A DNA stretch of 64,000 nucleotides from Anaerolineaceae bacterium (GTDB lineage: Bacteria; Chloroflexota; Anaerolineae; Anaerolineales; Anaerolineaceae), in NCBI GenBank assembly GCA_016841365.1, contig JAENZI010000015.1, positions 1 to 64,000 of the forward strand, written 5' to 3'. Below the pieces are notes generated by a model. That model saw only the letters and a list, made by a program, of their open reading frames with translations, was not told where the DNA came from and searched no databases. Every line of letters begins with the position of its first letter. Within the stretch, counting starts at the first letter, position 1. The translations under genes were made by a program, and so were the position numbers. Positions 34,845 to 43,449 of this stretch are shown here, one piece after another.

Positions 34845-36206
34845 TCAGACATCCCCACTTTCAGTTTTTAGATCCGCCAGCGCTTTTGCCTGGGCTTCGC
34901 GCCATCGGCTGAGTCGGTCTGCGACTTCAGCTTCATATCCCTGATCAGAAGGCTGATAAAACGTGTGACCGACCATCTTTGTGGGCAGATATTGTTGCGG
35001 CGCCCAATGGCCGTCATGGTCATGCGGATAAACATATCCCTCCCCATGCCCCAGACCCTTTGCGTCGCGGCTGCTATCCATCAAGTGTACCGGCACCGGG
35101 CCAGTCCCATTTTCCTCGATCTCCCGCACGGCGGCATGATAGGCAAAGGCGGAATTCGATTTGGGTGCGGTCGCTAAATAGAGCGTTGCTTCTGTGATCG
35201 GGAAGATCCCCTCCGGCAAGCCGATATATTCGTAAGCCTGGGCTGCCGCATTAGCGACCACCAAGCCCATCGGGTCAGCCAAACCGATATCTTCCCCTGC
35301 CAGAATGATCAGGCGGCGCAGAATGAAGCGCGGATCCTCTCCCGCGTAGAGCATCTTCGCCAGCCAATAAAGCGCAGCGTCAGGGTCTGACCCGCGCACC
35401 GACTTAATGAAAGCCGAGATCGTATCGTAATGGGCATCATCATTCTTGTCGTAGAGCACGGCCCGTTTTTGGATAGACTCCTGCGCCACATCCAGGCTGA
35501 TGAAGACCTTTCCTGTTTCATCAGGTTGGGTCGTTTCCACCGCCAGTTCCAGGGCATTGAGCGCATTACGGGCATCGCCGCCAGCCATCCGGCTCAGGTG
35601 CGCCATGGCTTCGGGGGCAAGGATAACCTCCTGCTTGCCATAACCGTTTTCGGGGTCCGCCAGGGCGTTCTTCAAAATCTTCTGAATACCTTCTTCTGTC
35701 AGCGGTTTCAATTCAAAGATACGCGATCGGGAAACCAACGCTTTGATCACGTCAAAATAGGGGTTCTGGGTGGTGGCGCCGATCAGGGTCAACAAACCAG
35801 TTTCCACATGCGGCAACAACGCATCCTGCTGCGATTTATTCCAGCGATGTACCTCGTCAATGAACAGGATCGTGCGCCGTTGATATAGCCGGCGTCTCTC
35901 AGTGGCTTCTGCAATCACCTGGCGCAAATCCCCCACACCTGCCAGTACGGCAGATAAACTTTCGAAGTGGGCTTTGGTCAGGTTAGAGATGACCCTTGCC
36001 AGGGTCGTTTTGCCTGTGCCGGGCGGCCCATAGAGGATGATCGAGGAAAACAGACGATCTGCATGAATGGCGCGCCTTAATAACCGCCCCTCCCCAATGA
36101 TGTGATCTTGCCCTACGATCTCATCCAGGGTTTGGGGGCGCATCCGGTCAGCCAGGGGTGATTCGTGCTGCATCCGCTCTTGCATCGCGTGATCAAATAA
36201 ATCCAT
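34845..36206 (-). CDS. rarA: Replication-associated recombination protein A (RarA/MgsA)
   Basis: RarA is a clamp-loader-like AAA+ ATPase that acts at stalled replication forks. The 453-residue protein begins with LADRMRPQTLDEIVGQDHII, has Walker A GPPGTGKTTLARV near residue 59, Walker B ILFIDEVHRWNKSQQDALLP near residue 112 and the sensor GATTQNPYF. The C-terminal MgsA tetramerisation domain is complete: SDPDAALYWLAKML and later QQYLPTKMVGHTFYQP. The gene is followed immediately by the histidine phosphatase gene. Confidence 0.96.
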   Translation of the reverse strand: MDLFDHAMQERMQHESPLADRMRPQTLDEIVGQDHIIGEGRLLRRAIHADRLFSSIILYGPPGTGKTTLARVISNLTKAHFESLSAVLAGVGDLRQVIAEATERRRLYQRRTILFIDEVHRWNKSQQDALLPHVETGLLTLIGATTQNPYFDVIKALVSRSRIFELKPLTEEGIQKILKNALADPENGYGKQEVILAPEAMAHLSRMAGGDARNALNALELAVETTQPDETGKVFISLDVAQESIQKRAVLYDKNDDAHYDTISAFIKSVRGSDPDAALYWLAKMLYAGEDPRFILRRLIILAGEDIGLADPMGLVVANAAAQAYEYIGLPEGIFPITEATLYLATAPKSNSAFAYHAAVREIEENGTGPVPVHLMDSSRDAKGLGHGEGYVYPHDHDGHWAPQQYLPTKMVGHTFYQPSDQGYEAEVADRLSRWREAQAKALADLKTESGDV

Positions 36207-36316
36207 GTGCTGATTTTACCATGCTGTGCTTTAAATTGGAACATTTGTGCGAGACCACAATCCCGAACTTATACGGAAAAATTCATTTTACTGATTAACA
36301 AAGGGGACGGCATCGT

Positions 36317-37342
36317 TCAATAGCCGGAATCAAGATCGATGAGATTATACAGCGGAAGATCGGATAGGAACCGGTTCAGGTTCTCCTTGAAAAACGAGAG
36401 CAGATCCGCCTTGAGATGGCTGCCATAACCCGCGATATGCGGACTAATGATAACGTTTGGCATGTCCCACAACGGGCTTTCTGCAGGGAGAGGTTCTTCC
36501 TCAAAAACATCCGACACCGCACCGGCAATCTTCTTTGACGTGAGGGCATCCATCAGCGCTTCCTGGTCGATCAAACCGCCGCGGCCGACATTGATCACAT
36601 AGGCAGACGGTTTCATTATTTCAAAAGCTGTTTCATCCAAAATGTGGCGTGTAGCGTCTGTCAGCGGCAGGGCTAAAACAACAAAATCACACTCTTTGAG
36701 CATGGGTTTCAGGGCGGCGATTGGATATAGGCGGTCAAACATCTCGCCATGCGGGTCGCCCATCCCTTCACGGATATAACCTTGATCCTCAGGGTGCATG
36801 ACATCTTTTTTGGCAGCAAGGATTGTCGTCCCAAAGGGCTTGAGCAAGCGCGCCACCTGCCGTCCGATGCTGCCATAGCCCAAAATCCCTACAGTGCTGT
36901 GACGCAGTTCAATCGGCAGCAGACCTTGCCAAACTTCACCCCTCTCAGGCCATTGATGCCCACGTTGGTGTTGCATAATCTTCGGCAGCTTCTGCCCCAT
37001 CGCTAATATTGCCATCAAAACATATTCTGCGACCTGGCTGGCCATCACCCCGCTCATGGAAGTAAAGAGGACATCATTTTTGTCAAATATCGGATGCGTA
37101 AGCAATACATCCACCCCAGCACTATTCAATTGCACCCACTTGAGGTGGGGCACATCTTCCGGATCAGGCAGGACATCCTGGGTATACAACACATCCACTT
37201 TGTGCCAGCGTTCATCAGGGATTTCTTCGGGATCTTGGACAGGCAGAAAGTGCAGATGCACCTTATCCGAAACCGCGCGCAGCAGCGCCTTTTGTTCATC
37301 TGAAAAGTCTACAGTTACGATAACATTGAGGTCTTGTTTCAT
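36317..37342 (-). CDS. D-2-hydroxyacid dehydrogenase family protein
   Basis: This NAD-dependent oxidoreductase (341 residues) interconverts 2-keto acids and D-2-hydroxy acids. The cofactor motif is GILGYGSIGRQVARLLKPFG near residue 150. The catalytic arginine is in VINVGRGGLIDQ, the glutamate in DVFEEEPLP and the histidine in ISPHIAGYG. ATG 37342 gives the usual family N-terminus; a GTG four codons upstream is possible. It lies 39 bases after the CoA-transferase B gene, and the combination fits the hydroxyglutarate route of glutamate fermentation, in which 2-oxoglutarate is reduced and then activated with CoA. That role is inferred from context. Confidence 0.87.
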   Translation of the reverse strand: MKQDLNVIVTVDFSDEQKALLRAVSDKVHLHFLPVQDPEEIPDERWHKVDVLYTQDVLPDPEDVPHLKWVQLNSAGVDVLLTHPIFDKNDVLFTSMSGVMASQVAEYVLMAILAMGQKLPKIMQHQRGHQWPERGEVWQGLLPIELRHSTVGILGYGSIGRQVARLLKPFGTTILAAKKDVMHPEDQGYIREGMGDPHGEMFDRLYPIAALKPMLKECDFVVLALPLTDATRHILDETAFEIMKPSAYVINVGRGGLIDQEALMDALTSKKIAGAVSDVFEEEPLPAESPLWDMPNVIISPHIAGYGSHLKADLLSFFKENLNRFLSDLPLYNLIDLDSGY

Positions 37343-37381
37343 ACGACCATCCACATCATTTTGATCCCGTTTGCAGGGGAT

Positions 37382-38146
37382 TTAAATATAGATTCTTTGT
37401 GGGTCAAGTTCTTCACGTAAGATGCGCAGTTCCTCTGGGTTCGGGGGCGCTGTTGTTTCACAATTTGGCGCCTGCCGGATAGCCCAACCCGTATTCTCCT
37501 GAACCTGTTCAAATTGAATGCCAGGATGCAGCGCTGTCAACACCAGCTCACCTGTCTCATCGGGTTTCATCAGTCCCAAGTTTGTGACGATTGCTTCAGG
37601 TCCGCCCCCGCGCACACCGGTTTTGGCGCGGGCGTCCCCCCCAGTCAGAAAGCCAATTGACGTGCGAAAATCAACCCGGGCAGGAAAACGCCGTTTTTGA
37701 TGCGGCGTAATAATATAGCAGCGGTTTGCCCAGGCGGCAATCTCCATTGAACCGCCCGAACCCGGCAGGCGTACTTTGGGGTGCGCATAATCACCGATCA
37801 CCGTGGCGTTGATATTGCCAAACTGGTCAATCTGTGCACCGCCCAAAAAGCCCACATCCACATTGCCGCGCTGCAAATAGAGCGTAAAAATATCATACAT
37901 GCTGCACACCGAAAGCGCTCCGGTAACAAGCGACGGGTCACCAATGGATAGGGGTAAGCGTGCTGGTTGGGCGCCGATCACACCTGCCTCGTAGATCATC
38001 TGTAAATTTGGGGCGTGCGTCCGCATCGCCAGGTTGCAGGCCAGGTTTGGGATCCCGACACCCACAAAAACAACATCACCATCCCGCAAAAGCCGGGCAG
38101 CATTCACTACCATTAATTCTTGCGGGTTGTATTCGATTTCTTCCAT
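37382..38146 (-). CDS. CoA-transferase subunit B (glutaconate CoA-transferase-like)
   Basis: The 254-residue protein belongs to the family I CoA-transferase beta subunits. It has LLRDGDVVFVGVGIPNLACNL near the N-terminus and MIYEAGVIGAQP near residue 55, where the glutamate is at the position of the catalytic residue of glutaconate CoA-transferase. GGAQIDQFGNINATVIGDY is the typical later motif. ATG 38146 is chosen since AAGGATGAGG precedes it and the frame upstream overlaps subunit A. IpdAB-like hydrolases of steroid degradation are related, so the substrate needs support; amino acid fermentation is favoured by the neighbours. Confidence 0.86.
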   Translation of the reverse strand: MEEIEYNPQELMVVNAARLLRDGDVVFVGVGIPNLACNLAMRTHAPNLQMIYEAGVIGAQPARLPLSIGDPSLVTGALSVCSMYDIFTLYLQRGNVDVGFLGGAQIDQFGNINATVIGDYAHPKVRLPGSGGSMEIAAWANRCYIITPHQKRRFPARVDFRTSIGFLTGGDARAKTGVRGGGPEAIVTNLGLMKPDETGELVLTALHPGIQFEQVQENTGWAIRQAPNCETTAPPNPEELRILREELDPQRIYI

Positions 38147-38162
38147 GCTCAATGCCTCATCC

Positions 38163-39083
38163 TTAATATTCGCCATAGTTAACGGGTGCCGAAAGACGTT
38201 CACCTGCGTGGAGTCGCTGATGCACTTCTGGCCCCAGCTTTTCCCAATAGGCTTGGCGGTCTGGCAGATCATAGACCCATTCTTTGAGATACGCCTGGAT
38301 GCCCTCATCTGTTTTGCTGATTTCATCCCATGCCAGGTAAAAGTCATTGTCTCGGTCATGATATCCCTGGGTGTAGGAAGGATGCGCACAATAGGGCACA
38401 TGGCAGACTGCATCCACCACCAGTCCGGGGATTAAAGTCCGGTTTGGGTCAGAGCGTATGACAGCCTCATCCACAATTTCCTCAGCAGTCAGGATCACAT
38501 GCTGGGCTGCAAAAGCGGCTAAGCGCTGCTCGCCGAGAATGCCCCACACATGGGCATTGCCCTGGGCATCCGACCGCTGCACATGCACAATCGCCACATC
38601 AGGTTTGAGGGGCGGCACGACGATAACACATTCACCGGTATAAGGATCGGTCACCTGCTGATATTGGGGGTTATGCTTCATCAGGTCTGCTGCACCGGTT
38701 TGCTTCATGGGCATAAAGGGCAAACCGCTGGCACCCGCCTGAAGGCGGCTGATCATACTGAAGTGGGAGTATTCCTCCCACTCCAACTCGCCCTTCTCAA
38801 TACCTGCCCGCACCATTCGCAGCGAACCCACACCCGGGTTGCCGATATAGGAAAAAATCACCTTGCGGGCGCACCCGGCAGCCACCATCTGGTCATAGAT
38901 CAGGTCGGGCGTTGCCCGTGCCAGCACAAGGTCCTTAATCCCCTGGCGGATGATCTCATGCCCTGCTGCAAAGGGGATCAGGTGCGTAAAACCGCTGGCA
39001 TATAGCAGATCACCATCATGAACATATTTTTTAATTGCGTTGTGCAATGAAATCAATTTAGTTGTCATCGTCGTGTGTTCCAT
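38163..39083 (-). CDS. CoA-transferase subunit A (glutaconate CoA-transferase-like)
   Basis: The 306-residue alpha subunit has the typical start (KLISLHNAIKKYVHDGDLLYASGF), followed by LVLARATPDLIYDQMVAAG and VIFSYIGNPGVGSLRMVRAG, then PPLKPDVAIVHVQRSDAQGN. It pairs with the B subunit encoded 16 bases downstream. The ATG at 39083 has AGGA at good distance; a second ATG at 39068 is possible. The first bases overlap the end of the small membrane-protein gene by 19 bp, so both are likely to be on one transcript. Glutaconate or 2-hydroxyglutarate is a plausible acid substrate. Confidence 0.87.
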   Translation of the reverse strand: MEHTTMTTKLISLHNAIKKYVHDGDLLYASGFTHLIPFAAGHEIIRQGIKDLVLARATPDLIYDQMVAAGCARKVIFSYIGNPGVGSLRMVRAGIEKGELEWEEYSHFSMISRLQAGASGLPFMPMKQTGAADLMKHNPQYQQVTDPYTGECVIVVPPLKPDVAIVHVQRSDAQGNAHVWGILGEQRLAAFAAQHVILTAEEIVDEAVIRSDPNRTLIPGLVVDAVCHVPYCAHPSYTQGYHDRDNDFYLAWDEISKTDEGIQAYLKEWVYDLPDRQAYWEKLGPEVHQRLHAGERLSAPVNYGEY

Positions 39084-39337
39084 CCATCGTCCTGATCCTT
39101 TTGTTCATCGTCTTCCCCCGTGCTTCTTTTGCGGAAGAGAGAAAAGCGCGTGCTTTTCCGATTTCTTTCACGCAGTTTGTGCCACAAAAAATAGCCCAAG
39201 AGTACAAGCCCGGCGCCAAGCAGCAAATAGTCAAAGGCTGAATGCCCCGAGCGAAAGGCAGCAAACCCAACAATAAACAGGATGACCCCAACCAGGGACA
39301 TCAAACAGCCAATACGTGAAAGTAGATACCGGATCAT
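39065..39337 (-). CDS. Small two-helix membrane protein
   Basis: This 90-residue protein has two hydrophobic segments (residues about 8-27 and 36-52) followed by a strongly charged tail ending in EDDEQKDQDDGW. It overlaps the CoA-transferase A gene and is preceded by the aldehyde dehydrogenase gene, so it sits inside an operon. I do not recognise a family. The charged cytoplasmic tail could interact with proteins, but no function is suggested by motif. Confidence 0.6.
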   Translation of the reverse strand: MIRYLLSRIGCLMSLVGVILFIVGFAAFRSGHSAFDYLLLGAGLVLLGYFLWHKLRERNRKSTRFSLFRKRSTGEDDEQKDQDDGWNTRR

Positions 39338-39417
39338 AAAATTGGGATTTCCAACTGGATCGCAGTTGTTAGAACTGCCATCCAGTTGTTAAGTTCAAAG
39401 GTCGTCAAAGTCCAGTA

Positions 39418-41004
39418 TTAGGCTCGGCGGATGTGCGTCTGAATTTGCTCATGCATATAGAGCTGCACATAATAATGTCCACCAGCGTTCTTTCCGCTGC
39501 TGCCAGAACCTTTCCAGCCGCCAAAGGGTTGGAAGCCAGGCCAGGCACCTGTAGTTGCTCCCTGCGGACGGTTGGCATAGACCACGCCTGCTTTGATGTT
39601 ATCAAAGAACCATCCGACTTCTTCTTCGTTGCCATAGAATCCTGCCGTCAACCCATACAGGGTGCTGTTGGCAAGGTCCATGGCTTCTAGCAGAGATTTG
39701 ACAGGGTGGATCATGACGATGGGCAGGAACATCTCGCGCTTCCACAGGCGATGTTCAATCGGCACATCCACAGCCACTGTCGGCTGGCAGAAATACCCTT
39801 TGCCATAATCCCCATCGGTGATCACCTCACCGCCGGTGAGGATTTTGCCTGCCTGCTTTAATTCAGCAGTGAAATCCTGAAAGTCCTGATACGAACCTTT
39901 TTCAATCACAGGTCCCATATAGGTGTCGCGTTCGGAAGGATCGCCGATCTTGAGCTTTTCAGTCAACTCAACGACGCGCTTCACCAGGTTGTCATACATT
40001 TCTTCTTCAACGAACACTCGTGAGCAGGCTGAGCACTTCTGCCCTTGCAGCCCGAAAGCCGAGCGCACGATGCCGATCGCTGCATCTTCGAGATCTGCAT
40101 TCTTCGACACGATCGCGGGATTTTTGCCGCCCAACTCTAAAATTGTCGGCCTGACATAATCACCCTGCGCAAACTTGCGGAAGATGCCCATACCAACATC
40201 ATAAGAGCCGGTGAAGGTCAGACCATCTACATCCTCAGATTCGACCAGCACATTCCCGACCGCAGAACCCGGGCCAGAGACGAAATTGACCACGCCATCC
40301 GGGATGCCAGCCTGGCGCATACAATCCACAAGCAGGGCTGTTGTCCAGATGGTAACGGAAGCGGGTTTGACGACGAGCGTATTGCCAGCCACCAGGGCTG
40401 CGCCGGATGGGCCGCCCGTTAGCGCTGCAGGGAAGTTGAAGGGGCTGATCACGACCCAAACACCATAAGGTTTGAGCACAGATGTGTTGGTGGAATCAAA
40501 ACCAGGCAAGGGATCTTTGCCCATCGGCACACGAAAACCTTGATTGGCCTCCATCTGGTCGCAGGCATAGCGGATCAGTTCTGCCATCTCGGCGACATCC
40601 CCCAGGGATTCCATGCGGTTCTTGCCAACCTCCAATGTGACCACCGCGCCAATTTCAAACAGCCGTTGATCAATGATGTCCGCTGTTTTGCGCAAGAGAT
40701 AGACCCGTTCATCCCAGTTCATTCGCGACCATTTGGGAAAAGCCTCCCGGGCAGCAGCGATGGCATCTTCAGCATCCTTTGAAGTTCCTTTTTGGAAGGT
40801 TGCCAGGTGCATCTCGGTGTTAATGGGGGAGTATTCTTTGATCTTTTCCTCAGCATAGCGTTCTTCACCGCCGATGACCATGGGATATTCTTTACCCAGG
40901 TTGTCCTTTAACAGGTCCATCGCTTCTGCATAGTGAGTGTGCAGTTCTTCCGGCGGGTTGAACATGGTCGCATAAGTGAGCTTAAACGACGATTCATTTG
41001 CCAT
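39418..41004 (-). CDS. Aldehyde dehydrogenase, probable 1-pyrroline-5-carboxylate dehydrogenase
   Basis: The 528-residue NAD-dependent enzyme would oxidise glutamate gamma-semialdehyde to glutamate, the second step of proline breakdown. The catalytic cysteine is in GLQGQKCSACSRVFV near residue 303 and the general base in LELGGKNPAIV near 268. PFNFPAALTGGPSGAALVAG is the cofactor-site region. The C-terminal GWKGSGSSGKNAGGHYY is like that of RocA/PutA-type enzymes. TTAGGAGGAA precedes the ATG. It is the first gene of a minus-strand group with CoA-transferase and hydroxyacid dehydrogenase genes, which fits amino acid fermentation. Other long-chain aldehydes are possible substrates. Confidence 0.87.
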   Translation of the reverse strand: MANESSFKLTYATMFNPPEELHTHYAEAMDLLKDNLGKEYPMVIGGEERYAEEKIKEYSPINTEMHLATFQKGTSKDAEDAIAAAREAFPKWSRMNWDERVYLLRKTADIIDQRLFEIGAVVTLEVGKNRMESLGDVAEMAELIRYACDQMEANQGFRVPMGKDPLPGFDSTNTSVLKPYGVWVVISPFNFPAALTGGPSGAALVAGNTLVVKPASVTIWTTALLVDCMRQAGIPDGVVNFVSGPGSAVGNVLVESEDVDGLTFTGSYDVGMGIFRKFAQGDYVRPTILELGGKNPAIVSKNADLEDAAIGIVRSAFGLQGQKCSACSRVFVEEEMYDNLVKRVVELTEKLKIGDPSERDTYMGPVIEKGSYQDFQDFTAELKQAGKILTGGEVITDGDYGKGYFCQPTVAVDVPIEHRLWKREMFLPIVMIHPVKSLLEAMDLANSTLYGLTAGFYGNEEEVGWFFDNIKAGVVYANRPQGATTGAWPGFQPFGGWKGSGSSGKNAGGHYYVQLYMHEQIQTHIRRA

Positions 41005-41057
41005 AGAGATTCATTCCTCCTAAAACTATTGGGGCGAAAAAGTTTGTTTACGAGTAG

Positions 41058-41066
41058 ATTGTATCA
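41058..41066 (-). promoter_or_regulatory. Putative extended -10 of the aldehyde dehydrogenase operon
   Basis: TGATACAAT on the minus strand is an extended -10 element about 54 bases upstream of the gene. The -35 box is poor (TTTAAT at 18 bp). Confidence 0.4.
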
Positions 41067-41130
41067 CGATTCAGTTGGATGATTAAACATGACAAAAACA
41101 CCGCCACCACCCTTTGTAAAACCTTTAGGC

Positions 41131-41160
41131 TTGCCCTACACCTCATACAGAACCTATAAT
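41131..41160 (+). promoter_or_regulatory. Putative promoter of the hydrolase-selenoprotein gene group
   Basis: TTGCCC (41131-41136) and TATAAT (41155-41160) are separated by 18 bp and lie 30 bases before ATG 41191. Confidence 0.65.
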
Positions 41161-41190
41161 GAAACAAGATTAAAGAATTTAAGGATTTAA

Positions 41191-41937
41191 ATGAAAAAGT
41201 TTTGGCGATATTTGGCTTTGGGTGCGTTAGCTGTCCTCCTTCTTGGGATGGCTGGCTTTTTGCTATGGGCAAGCAATCCCCCAGCCCCAGAACCCCAGGC
41301 ACTGTCCAGCCTTAATTCAACTGAGACGGTGAAATTTGAAACTAATGGTCAATGGCTGATCTTTGCACCTGCAGTTAATTCCCCCACCACGGGGTTGATC
41401 CTTTATCCCGGCGGGCGGGTAGACGCCCGCGCCTATGCCCCACAGGCCAGGGAGATCGCTGAGCAGGGTTACCTGGTGGTGGTCGTGCCCATGCCGCTCA
41501 ACTTCGCCTTTTTAGGCATCAACCGGGCTGGTGAAGTGATCGATGCTTTCCCAGAGATCGAATACTGGGCGGTCGGCGGGCACTCCCTCGGGGGAGCGAT
41601 GGCCGCGGAATTTGCCATCAAGAACCCAACCCGCATTGCTGGGTTAGCCCTATGGGCTGCTTACCCTGCAGAGAGCACCGACCTATCAACATCAGGGCTA
41701 AATGTTATCTCCATCTATGGGGATAAAGACAACATCGCCTCGCTGGATGAGATTGCCGCTTCCCGATCCCGCCTGCCGGCAGACACAGCGTTTGTTGAAA
41801 TCACAGGTGGCAACCATGCGGGGTTTGGCTGGTATGGTGAGCAAAACGGTGACGGCCTGGCTGAGATCTCAAAATCTGCGCAACAGGCTCAAATCGTCGA
41901 AGCCATGGTTAAATTTCTGGCAGAACTAAGCCAATAA
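41191..41937 (+). CDS. Membrane-anchored alpha/beta hydrolase
   Basis: The 248-residue protein has an N-terminal membrane anchor (residues about 7-27) and an extracytoplasmic alpha/beta hydrolase domain. The nucleophile serine is in VGGHSLGGAMAAEFA near residue 132. Candidate aspartate and histidine of the triad are in ISIYGDKDNIAS and ITGGNHAGFGWYG. The substrate is unknown; esterase or carboxylesterase activity is likely. The next gene encodes a second anchored hydrolase 15 bases downstream, so they are cotranscribed. Confidence 0.85.
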   Translation: MKKFWRYLALGALAVLLLGMAGFLLWASNPPAPEPQALSSLNSTETVKFETNGQWLIFAPAVNSPTTGLILYPGGRVDARAYAPQAREIAEQGYLVVVVPMPLNFAFLGINRAGEVIDAFPEIEYWAVGGHSLGGAMAAEFAIKNPTRIAGLALWAAYPAESTDLSTSGLNVISIYGDKDNIASLDEIAASRSRLPADTAFVEITGGNHAGFGWYGEQNGDGLAEISKSAQQAQIVEAMVKFLAELSQ

Positions 41938-41952
41938 CCTATCAGGAGATCT

Positions 41953-42942
41953 ATGAAAAAAGGCTGGAAAATTACACTCATTGTTCTGGGAATACTCCTG
42001 TTTGTTATCCTGGTGGGCCCTTTTTTGATCCCTGTGCCGCTCCTGGAGAACACCCAGCCGGTCAAAGCATTGGCAGACCCCGATAGCCGATTTGTGACCA
42101 TCAACGGCATCGAAGTCCACTATAAACAAGCAGGTTCTGGTGAACCGGTGTTCATCCTCTTACATGGGTTTGGCGCAAGCACCTTTTCCTGGGAAAGAGT
42201 GATGACACCGCTTTCAGCCTACGGCACGGTGATCGCCTATGACCGGCCAGCATTCGGGTTGACCGAACGCCCGCTTGCATGGGAGGAAGAAAACCCCTAC
42301 ACACAGGAAAGCAACATCAAGATCCTTGCAGGCTTGCTGGATGCAAAGGGCGCTGAACAAGCGATTCTGATTGGCAATTCCGCTGGCGGCACCCTGGCGA
42401 CCGCTTTTACCCTGGCTTATCCTGAGCGCGTGGCAGCGCTGATTGAGGTTGACGCAGCCATCTATCAAACCATGCCCGACTCTGCCATTTTATCCTGGCT
42501 CTTACAGACCCCGCAGATGGATCACATCGGATCGTTGATTGCACGTCAATTAGGCAGCGGACGAGGTGACGAATTTTTGCGCAATGCTTACCACAATCCC
42601 GCACTGCTCGATGCCAACCCGGAAATCATCGAGGGTTACCGCAAGCCCTTAACGGCGGAAAATTGGGATCGCGCTCTGTGGGAATTTACCCGGGCGTCCC
42701 AACCCCCCGGGTTAGCCGACCGACTGGATGAGATTCGGGTGCCAACCCTGGTGATCACCGGGGATGATGACCGCATTGTGCCCACAGAATACAGCCTGAG
42801 GTTGGCAGAAGACATCCCCAACGCACAACTGGTGGTCATTGAGAACTGCGGTCACATGCCGCAGGAAGAATGCTCGATAGAATTTATGCAAGCCATAGAT
42901 GAGTTTTTAGACAATTTAATGGAGGTAAACAATGAGCAATAA
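41953..42942 (+). CDS. Membrane-anchored alpha/beta hydrolase
   Basis: The 329-residue protein starts with a membrane anchor (residues about 6-24) and carries an alpha/beta hydrolase fold. The oxyanion segment is LLHGFGAST, the nucleophile serine is in IGNSAGGTLATAF near residue 138, the aspartate in VITGDDDRIVP and the histidine in ENCGHMPQEE. It is of the epoxide hydrolase/haloperoxidase-like type; the substrate is unknown. A ribosome binding site AGGAG precedes the ATG. Its last 11 bases overlap the start of the UGA-containing peroxiredoxin gene. Confidence 0.87.
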   Translation: MKKGWKITLIVLGILLFVILVGPFLIPVPLLENTQPVKALADPDSRFVTINGIEVHYKQAGSGEPVFILLHGFGASTFSWERVMTPLSAYGTVIAYDRPAFGLTERPLAWEEENPYTQESNIKILAGLLDAKGAEQAILIGNSAGGTLATAFTLAYPERVAALIEVDAAIYQTMPDSAILSWLLQTPQMDHIGSLIARQLGSGRGDEFLRNAYHNPALLDANPEIIEGYRKPLTAENWDRALWEFTRASQPPGLADRLDEIRVPTLVITGDDDRIVPTEYSLRLAEDIPNAQLVVIENCGHMPQEECSIEFMQAIDEFLDNLMEVNNEQ

Positions 42943-43405
42943 CCGCATCAACCGGGGCGATGCCCCGCCTGATTTCACCCTTCAAGATACATCCGGCGAA
43001 GAGATCACCTTATCAAGTTTCAAAGGCGAAAAACTGGTTTATCTTGTCTTCAACCGCGGGTTTTCCTGACCATTCTGCCGCAGGCATATGGCGCAGTTGC
43101 GCCAGGACTTTGATAAATTTACTGCTCAGGACACCGCCGTGATCGCTGTCGGACCGGATAGCCAAAGTGCCTTTGAGGATTTCTGGCAGAAGGAAGAGAT
43201 ACCCTTCATTGGTTTGGCCGACCCGGATCATACTGTGGCAAAACAATACGATCAGGAAGTGAACTTATTAAAATTTGGCCGGATCCCAGCACAATTCATC
43301 ATCAACAAGCAGGGCATCGTGCAATATGCACATTATTCCTCCTCTATGTCGGATATTCCGGAAAACGAAGAAATCCTTGAGATCCTGAAAATGATGAACA
43401 CATAG
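42932..43405 (+). CDS. Peroxiredoxin-like selenoprotein with in-frame UGA (UxxC)
   Basis: One frame runs from ATG 42932 to the stop at 43405 except for TGA at 43067-43069 (codon 46). Before it the translation reads APPDFTLQDTSGEEITLSSF and LVYLVFNRGFS, after it PFCRRHMAQLRQDF, then GLADPDHTVAKQYDQEVNLL. This is a continuous AhpC/TSA-type peroxiredoxin-like protein of 157 residues, and the UGA sits exactly at the catalytic first cysteine of the CPFC motif. Reading UGA as selenocysteine gives UPFC. GGAGGT (42920-42925) supports the start. A SECIS-like hairpin follows at 43089-43104. UxxC peroxiredoxin-like selenoproteins are known in other bacteria. A nonsense mutation or base-call error at a TGC codon is the alternative; the intact downstream sequence argues against old decay. 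Confidence 0.85.
43089..43104 (+). promoter_or_regulatory. Bacterial SECIS-like stem-loop
   Basis: TGGCGC (43089-43094) pairs perfectly with GCGCCA (43099-43104) around the four-base loop AGTT. The loop starts 25 bases after the UGA and has a G among its first two bases, both properties described for bacterial SECIS elements recognised by SelB. Confidence 0.7.
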
Positions 43406-43449
43406 AATCAACCGCATTTTCAATTTTATTGGTATTTATTGGTGAAAAA

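Noticed and set aside
37382-38413. Longer CoA-transferase B starting at 38413
   Set aside because: The extra 89 codons overlap the A subunit in another frame and are unlike the family; a good ribosome binding site precedes ATG 38146.
43088-43405. Separate 105-residue protein starting at the internal ATG 43088
   Set aside because: The frame is continuous with upstream peroxiredoxin sequence, the internal ATG has no ribosome binding site and the product would lack the N-terminal third of the fold including the catalytic residue.
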